DNA of 64,000 nucleotides from Acanthochlamys bracteata (taxonomy: Eukaryota > Streptophyta > Magnoliopsida > Pandanales > Velloziaceae), in NCBI GenBank assembly GCA_019914995.1, contig CM034139.1, forward strand, positions 1,307,001 to 1,371,000, given 5' to 3'. The position numbers and the translations under genes are program-made. Positions 57,888-64,000 of this stretch are shown here, piece by piece (positions within the stretch are counted from its first letter, which is position 1; each line of letters begins with the position of its first letter). Under the pieces are notes generated by a model. It had not been told where the DNA came from and ran no database searches. It was given only the letters and a program-made list of their open reading frames with translations.

Positions 57888-59443
57888 TGTTAGATATTCC
57901 TGCAAGATTAACTCAAGAGGGGAAGGGTGAATTGAGTTGATCTATAAAAATTTTCGTTAAGTTTGTTATTCTACTGGCAGCGAGCTTACAGCCGGCTGTG
58001 TCAATGCTGTAACCTGCAGACAGAGAGAGTTAGAGTATTTACTGACATAAGTGACAAAGAGTAGTGCTTAGGGTATTTAACGTGGTTCAGCAAAACCCTT
58101 TTGCCTACATCCACGGTCGCTCTATCACCAGAGCCAAAGCTTCACTAGACCTTTAATAAGCTACAAATACACCTAGAGCAAAGTGCTTCACCAAGCACAC
58201 TTACTCTACCGGGTTTCTTCGCCAAGACAACCCCTAACGACCTCTCGGACATGCCTGCTCTCCTACTGATTTGCTAGCTCTATTATAAGGTCTAAGAGCT
58301 TCCTTTACCTGGTTACTGCAAAGACCACTTTTACAATGTCAAGAAGAGGTTACAAGAAAATAAACCAAGATTGAGCACAGGATCTATCTCATTAATGTTA
58401 AGTGTTCATGATGTGATTCAGATGAGATGATCGGAGAGGTTGCTGAGAGAGATTTCTTCAGTATGATTGGCAGCAAGATTTGTTTGTGTGGAGTAGTCGA
58501 GTTCGTGACCAGCAGCAGGATATTTTTGTGTAGAGTGGTAGAGTTCTTGTATATCTCTGTTTTTGCTTGGGTTCTCTCTACTTCTGTTTTCTTATGTTCT
58601 TTCTCCACGTCTCTCTCTCTTTATCTCGTTCTCTCAGTTGTTTCTTCGTTACTGTGACTCCCTTTTTATAGAGTTTCTTTCCTGTGCAGGAGCCGTTGAG
58701 GAACGTTGCCCTTGGCGCTCGGTTCTTCACGTCAGAGAGGAAGTGGTGTTGTCCAGTGGTCTTTCAGCTGTGTTTGTGCAAAGTCTTCGTTGCATTGAAT
58801 GCGTTGTAGAAGTTTGAATTTGCTGCCAACGGTTGAAAGCTTAATTAAGCTAAGCTTCTGTTTGAAACTCGGTGAGCTGATGAGTTGATATGGCATGTCC
58901 ATAATAAATGCAATGCAGGTTGACTGCTTGACTTGATCAAAGACTTTGACTGCTTTCTTCTCTTGATTATTGAGATTTCTTTTTGTGTGAGATTGAAGAT
59001 GATTTTAGCTCTTGTAAATCTTCTGTTTGAAATGCTTCAGTCCGTTGTGAGTGTAGGTGATTTTTGAAGCAAGAGAAATTCTGTTGCCGTTGAACGCAAG
59101 GGTCTGTTTCGAAACAGAGAAGTCTTCTTTATGCTTCAGTAGTCGAACAGCTGATTGTAATGTGGCTGTGGCATCCTCTGTCCCGTATGCTGTTCTCTGT
59201 CCTACTTCAGTAGTCGAGCAGCTGACTGTGATGTGGCTGTGGCATCCTCTGTCCCGTGTGCTGTCCTCTGTCTAGTATGTAGTAGCACAGCAGTTGGCTG
59301 TATGATGGTTGTTCTTGTCTGCTGTAAATTAAATGATCTTTGTTTGTCTAATCCTACAGAACTTGTTTTCAGATTATTAGTCTTATATAAATCATAGTTC
59401 TTAATTTTTTGTTATCATCAAAATTATCCTTATAATTCCAACA
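57888..59443 (-). repeat. Copia LTR, right copy (5' LTR in element orientation)
   Basis: The direct repeat partner of 48892-50441, followed on the plus strand by ATTCA. Confidence 0.93.
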
Positions 59444-59448
59444 ATTCA

Positions 59449-59816
59449 CATAGAGATATAGTGAGTTATTGCATGAAAGTATTTTTAGGTATAGCTTTAG
59501 AAAGTATATCAAAAAAATTAGAGTTTTCCAACTGTCAATAAAGATTATAAACTTCGATAGAACGAATACAGAGTTAAACTGGATTAGTTACGGTGAAATC
59601 AAATGCCTTAGCGCTTAAGTCATTAAAATCTTACAAGTGTTAGTTTTAGATTGTTTTGCTTTTTTTAGTTTTAGCATTAACTCTTTTAGATCGATTGTTC
59701 AAATAATTCTGAAGTTAGTTATTTTTTGTACTTAATAAGTTAATCAATACTCGTGGAAACGATACTTTTCTCATCATTGTATTACTTGTGCGACTCGTAC
59801 ACTTGCAATAGGAACA
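59449..59816 (+). repeat. 5' LTR of the Athila-like element, right part
   Basis: Continues the LTR from 48891 (CACATAGAGATATAGTGAGTTATTGCATG..., matching 63202 onward) and ends at AGGAACA, before the Asp-type PBS. Confidence 0.85.
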
Positions 59817-59819
59817 AGT

Positions 59820-59840
59820 TTTTTGCGCCGTTGCCAGGGA
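59820..59840 (+). other. Asp-tRNA-type primer-binding site
   Basis: TTTGCGCCGTTGCCAGGGA is one or two bases from the TGGCGCCGTTGCCGGGGA site typical of Athila elements. Confidence 0.75.
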
Positions 59841-59929
59841 TTCTTTTAATTTTTATTAATATCGATTCCAATCATTTCTAGTTTTACTTTGAGCTTTATT
59901 TGTTTTCTTTCATTCAGGTTTAGTATCTA

Positions 59930-60950
59930 GTGCGTGCAATGGATGCCATCTCTGCTTTGAGTGCACAAATGGCGATTTTGTCTAGGCAGTTAGGATGTCT
60001 AAGTGATGCTATTCAAAATCCAAGTCCAATGTGTGAATTCTATAGTGGGAACTTTGCTAGTGTTGATTACCAAGTTGGACATCCATTATCGTCATACCCT
60101 ACGGAAGAAGTTCAATTTGCCTCTAACTTCAACTGGCAACAGAATAACTCATACTCCACTATCTACAGTCCAGGATGGCAAGAATATCCGAATTTCTCGT
60201 GGAGTAATCATCAGAATATTGTTGAACAAATTGCCCTTGAAGATGCCCTTGCCCAATTCATGACCAAAACAAAATCAACATTTCAAAATCAAGCTGCCTC
60301 TATCCGAAAGCTTGAAGTTCAAATAGGTGAAATGGCAAGCTTGCTGTTTGAAACACCGTAATGTTCTTTGCCTAACAATACTAAGGTACATCACATGGAA
60401 CAAGTGCACACAATTACACTTCGAAGTGGGGAGCTGTTGGAGATGCGGCATATAGATAGCAGAGAATCAGTAAAACATAAAGATTTTTCTTTAACAGTGT
60501 TGCCGGCTGAAACGGACAGCAGGGATTTACTAGACAAAAAAGGATTTTTTTTCATCAACATTGCTGGCTGAAACTGAAGATGACAGCAAGGAGCCACTAG
60601 AAGACTCAACTAAATTAGCAAAGGAAGCAAGCTCGAAACATGCACAGCACCAAACAAGAGCATAAACTAAAAATTTCATGCAACTAATTCCTCTTCTGCA
60701 ACATCGCCTTAAGAATCAATTGCATAAGCAATTTCCTAAAAATTTTGATGTATTCAGTAAGTTGCATATTAACTTATCTTTTGCAGATGTGTTGGATCAA
60801 ATGTCATGCTATGTGATGTTCTTAAAAGAGATTTTATCCAAAACTGAAAATGAAGCGATTAATGAGTATGCACACTACTTGGAAGCTTCACCACCTTACG
60901 AATGGGGCTGTTCAAGAAGAGCTTTTCGGGAGCGTTTGGGAGTGCTTATA
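59930..60950 (+). pseudogene. Athila-type gag remnants
   Basis: Phrases match the C-terminal half of Athila gag: NNSYSTIYSPGWQEYPNFSW, LAQFMTKTKSTFQNQAASIR, KLEVQIGEMASLL, then VHTITLRSGELLE and FDVFSKLHINLSFADVLDQM. The gene is not intact. No protease, RT or integrase is recognised after it. Confidence 0.85.
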
Positions 60951-61195
60951 AAATAGAAATTTTCTGAAATGGAGGGTATTTTTGTCTTTTTTAAAAAATG
61001 AGCTTTATTTTTTTTACTTCAAAAAAAAATTAAAATATACAATAAAAAGATTTCATTATGTAGAATTTTTATATATTTTCTAAATTTTCAAGTAAATTTT
61101 CTAAATACTTATAAAATATGTATTGAAAAATATGAAATGGAAAAATAAAAAGTTGCGTTTGAGAAACGCAATCCCAAACGCACTATTCATAGGCT
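60925..61195. mobile_element. Possible MITE
   Basis: An AT-rich segment bounded by GGGAGCGTTTGGGAGTGC on the left and GCGTTTGAGAAACGCAATCCC / CCCAAACGCACTATTC on the right, which are partly inverse (GCGTTTGGGA.TGC). Target duplications were not resolved. It lies between the Athila gag remnants and the Athila hallmark. Confidence 0.45.
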
Positions 61196-61260
61196 CCTTA
61201 AAATACACCATCCTCCTTGAACCGGTATAGGGAGAAAGAAGTCAAGCTATAGATTATAAA

Positions 61261-62400
61261 TAAAGCGCTTACTGGGATGCAACCCAAGTTTTTCATTATT
61301 TAGTTTTTATTTATTTTGAATTTTTAGTTAATTTTCTGTTTTGATTTGTATTTAATTCTAATAAATTTCAAATGACAGGGAGAAACATAACAAGTGGACA
61401 TAAGCATAAAGAATGTTGAGTGAGCAAGCACAAAAATAGGGGCACTTTCTAACCTCTCCTCTTTATTTATATTTTTTTTGTATACACATTGAGTACAATA
61501 TTAGTTCCAAGTGTGAGGGTAGATAAATGTTTGTAGTGCTTATGTTGTTGTTGCTTGGTTGGTTGGAATACACCACTTATTATGAAGATTTTCTGTTTTG
61601 AGTCTTAATTCTTGGAGATTGACTAAACGCATAGCTATTGAAATTAATTCTTATGTTAACTAGTGATGAATGTGGTATTTGTTAGCTTGAACTTGTGATC
61701 ATGAGTAGCTTAGAGAATTAATTTGCTCTTGTTGGCATTTTGAGATCTGAAGCTATGTAATGTTGGATTGAGAAGTTATATTGAGCATTAACTATATAAT
61801 AGAATTCTATTCCTAATTATTATCTTTATAAAAGATATTGCACTAGTCATACTTGTCCAGTTGAAAAAAGCTATCTACACGAAAGTGTGAAAGTTAGTCT
61901 TGAGTAATTTGGCCCTATGTACCACAAATATATAGAAGATAATCTACCAAGGAAGAGGGCTACCTTTGTGATAGTGTGAAAGCTATCAACTATGAGTAAA
62001 AGAAAAATAAAATAAAATAAAAATTATAATCATATACCTGACTAAGTCCTGGACACGAAAGGAGAATTCAGATACTAATTAGTTTGACTTGCTCGATTTA
62101 AACTTCAATACTGAAATTACAAGAGTCGAAGAGATCAAAATAGGCATTTGAGCTTGTTGACCATCTAAGTACTTATATTCATGAGTTTTGCTTTCTTACC
62201 TTAAATTATTTGCTTTCATTTGAACAAGTGTGTGTGTGACCGAGAAAATATAATTGATTGTGCTTTGAAAAATTTTCATGAGTTCTGCATTCAGCGACAG
62301 ATCTAAATATAATGGTGTTATGAAATCCAGCCAAGCTATATGAACATTAATATTTATTTTATTGCTCGAGTGCGAGCAAAAATCTAAATATGGGGGTATT
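61261..62400 (+). other. Athila-type 3' internal non-coding region
   Basis: Opens with AAGCGCTTACTGGGATGCAAC, a conserved Athila landmark that normally follows pol. The remainder is AT-rich without coding similarity. It ends in ATATGGGGGTATT, the polypurine tract before the 3' LTR. Confidence 0.65.
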
Positions 62401-63548
62401 TGATGTGCTCAAATATGTACATAATACCATGCACTCTTGCATCATATATGCTTATATTTTATATAGAGAAACTAATAAAAAAGAACCTTAATTTTTTATT
62501 TTTCTTAATTTTCAGCAATTCCGTGCAGTCTGAGAGTTTTTTATGAAAATTTGACTTTTTTGTGGAGATTTTGTGAACGGCCAACTGGGATTAAAAGCCA
62601 AGACATTCAAGTTCATCCATAAATTATTTCAGAATTTTATGGGCAACCATTTGATATATATTCACAGAAGAAGTTGAGATGCGATGCAGATCCGAAATAT
62701 GTGGCAGTTTCTGAAACGAGTATACTTGACGGCCTTCCCAATTTTTAAATGATATTTGTGATATATGGTTGGAATCATAAGACATTGATCTTAATTTTAA
62801 ATATTTTAATTTATTTGTCTGAGGCTAAATAGACCCCAAAGCGGTGAAGACAAACGGGTGGACAGAGAGTTCGGATTAGTTTGGACTGCACCAACCTAAT
62901 TATGGAAAGAAAAACCCTATGGTTTTAAATACCCAATTTTTGAATTTCCAAAGGGAGAGGAAGAGATAGCAAGAAGTGGCGGCTCATCTAGGGTTTATTT
63001 TCTGGGGTTCTTACTGCTGGAATGGGGAGAAAGAAGGACAAAAGCAGGGAGCAAAAAAAAAAGACGGCAGTTCGTATTATGTATGAATTAGTCTTTGTGA
63101 TGAATGACATGAATTGTATAAGAGACAGAGATGTACTCTTATGGTTCATGCAGTTAATATAGGATGCCATAGAACTTAATGAGCTTTGTTGTATGTTAGT
63201 TCACATAGAGATATTGTGAGTTATTGCATGAAAGTATTTTTGGTATAGCTTTAGAAAGTATATCAAAGAAGTTAGGGTTCTCCAACTGTCAATAAAGATT
63301 ACAAACTTCGATAGCACGAATACAGAGTTGAACTAGATTAGTTACGGTGAAATCAAATGCCCTAGCGAGTGTTAGTTTTAGCTTGTTTTGCTTTTTTTAG
63401 TTTTAGCATTAACTCTTTTAGATCGATTGTTCAAATAATTCTAAAATTAGTTATATTCGGTACTTAATAAGTTAATCAATCCTCATGGGAACGATACTTT
63501 TCTCATCATTTAATTACTTGTGCGACTCGTACACTTGCGATAGCAACA
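62401..63548 (+). repeat. 3' LTR of the Athila-like element
   Basis: Direct repeat of the split 5' LTR, beginning TGATGTGCTCAAATATG and ending GATAGCAACA. Confidence 0.85.
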
Positions 63549-64000
63549 ATACACAACCTCATCCACATGCTACGATGTAAGACAAATAGAATATATAAAT
63601 ATGGTAAACACTTTTCTGAAGTTTATATGCGTGGACTCTTTAATAATAGAAACATTACCTCATTTTTTATCCACATCTCATGCATGGTGAAGTGAGTGAA
63701 GATCCACCATTTGTGAGAAATAATTAGTTGAATTTTATTTTCATTATTCTTCATCTAGTGGCTGCACTACTGTTAGAAACGGGAGACATCTTCTTCCGAA
63801 GGCACATTCCGATTATATGGCTGTATAGTCATATGCTCCTTCTTCGCCCTCTTGCGCAACAGATCCGTGTAAGGACTTCTCAGAATAGTAGCTTTTTTTT
63901 CTTGTTCTCTGCTCACCGCCAAAAGCTTCTCCGTCTATGATATCTCCCTCACTTATTTCTCCTTGAGGGCCTTCAGTTTCTTCTGAAACGTCTTTTTCTT
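63549..64000. other. Unassigned right edge of the window
   Basis: On the minus strand an open frame runs from the window edge to about 63822, rich in Glu/Gly (EGPQGEISEGDIIDGEAFGG). It has no visible start inside the window. It could be the end of an exon or chance; no family is recognised. Confidence 0.25.

Larger units (their letters stand above)
48892..59443 (-). mobile_element. SIRE-like Ty1/copia element with an extra ORF region
   Basis: A 10.55-kb copia element read on the minus strand, nested in the Athila-like 5' LTR with a perfect ATTCA duplication (48887-48891 and 59444-59448). LTRs of about 1.55 kb, a full initiator-Met PBS and a G-rich polypurine tract are present. The order gag, integrase, RT, RNase H is the copia arrangement. 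Long LTRs, a large gag with a coiled-coil tail and an additional coding region 3' of pol fit the SIRE/Maximus lineage. The LTRs differ by roughly 4-6 percent by eye, about 2 million years. It looks nearly whole, with only a handful of breaks. Confidence 0.93.
47832..63548 (+). mobile_element. Athila-like gypsy fossil, split by a copia element
   Basis: Outer LTR element with LTRs of 1.1-1.4 kb, beginning TGATGTGCTCAAAT and ending AACA. The left flank GTACA and right flank ATACA match at four of five bases. The PBS area after the 5' LTR (TTGCGCCGTTGCCAGGGA) is the Asp-tRNA type used by Athila elements. The gag remnants carry Athila phrases, and the hallmark AAGCGCTT...GGATGCAACCCAAG follows at 61264. 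Pol domains are not recognised. Broken, reduced form. The copia element sits within its 5' LTR, so the Athila-like copy is the older of the two. Confidence 0.85.

Noticed and set aside
1-64000. tRNA, rRNA or snRNA genes
   Set aside because: No clover-leaf or rRNA-like stretch was recognised; the only tRNA-like matches are primer-binding sites of LTR elements.

Overview
This is a transposable-element-dense stretch of a flowering-plant nuclear genome. The evidence is the kinds of elements present: Ty3/gypsy chromoviruses, a SIRE-like Ty1/copia element, an Athila-like element, FAR1-type Mutator-like elements (MULEs) and many MITEs. There is also a plant-type MATE transporter exon. The species cannot be told from the sequence. 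Only one host gene is supported: the first exon of a MATE/DETOXIFICATION transporter on the minus strand near the left edge (1746-2018). The rest of that gene lies beyond the window.

Layout. 1-3.7 kb: MATE exon and AT-rich flanks. 3.7-11.7 kb: an old gypsy fossil (C) split by a younger, LTR-bounded gypsy chromovirus fossil (A, 4847-10694). 12.8-25.6 kb: a 12.8-kb FAR1-type MULE (MULE1) with inverted repeats of about 1.8 kb. Its decayed transposase gene has been entered by a MITE of about 520 bp (9-bp target duplication) and by a second gypsy chromovirus (B, 17593-23275, perfect TAAAG duplication). 25.6-33.5 kb: a chain of TIR elements separated by (TA)n tracts. One of them is a 2.8-kb Pack-MULE-like element carrying an amino-acid-permease gene fragment. 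Another is a MITE split by a 2.2-kb solo copia-type LTR. Between them lies an inverted pair of virus- or gag-like zinc-knuckle remnants. 33.5-36.7 kb: a short gypsy fossil (D) with gag, protease and chromodomain parts. 36.7-43.1 kb: a second FAR1-type MULE (MULE2), transposase on the minus strand, inverted repeats of about 1.7 kb. 43.1-44.0 kb: a third, partial MULE transposase. 44.2-46.4 kb: a degenerate tandem array with a unit of about 210-240 bp, split in two. 47.2 kb: a CACTA-type MITE. 47.8-63.5 kb: an Athila-like element whose 5' LTR is split by a nearly complete SIRE-like copia element (48892-59443, perfect ATTCA duplication). The copia element carries an extra ORF region 3' of pol. 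63.5-64 kb: unidentified.

The elements do not act as one pathway; the window is a record of nested insertions. By-eye LTR divergence suggests A and D are the youngest (about 3 percent, roughly 1 My at a generic plant rate), then the copia element and B (about 4-6 percent, roughly 2 My). C, the Athila-like host and the MULE genes are older. The most notable points are the TA-tract-bounded chain sharing GGATA..GGCAC-like termini and a common MITE core, the captured permease fragment, and the two long-TIR FAR1 MULEs.
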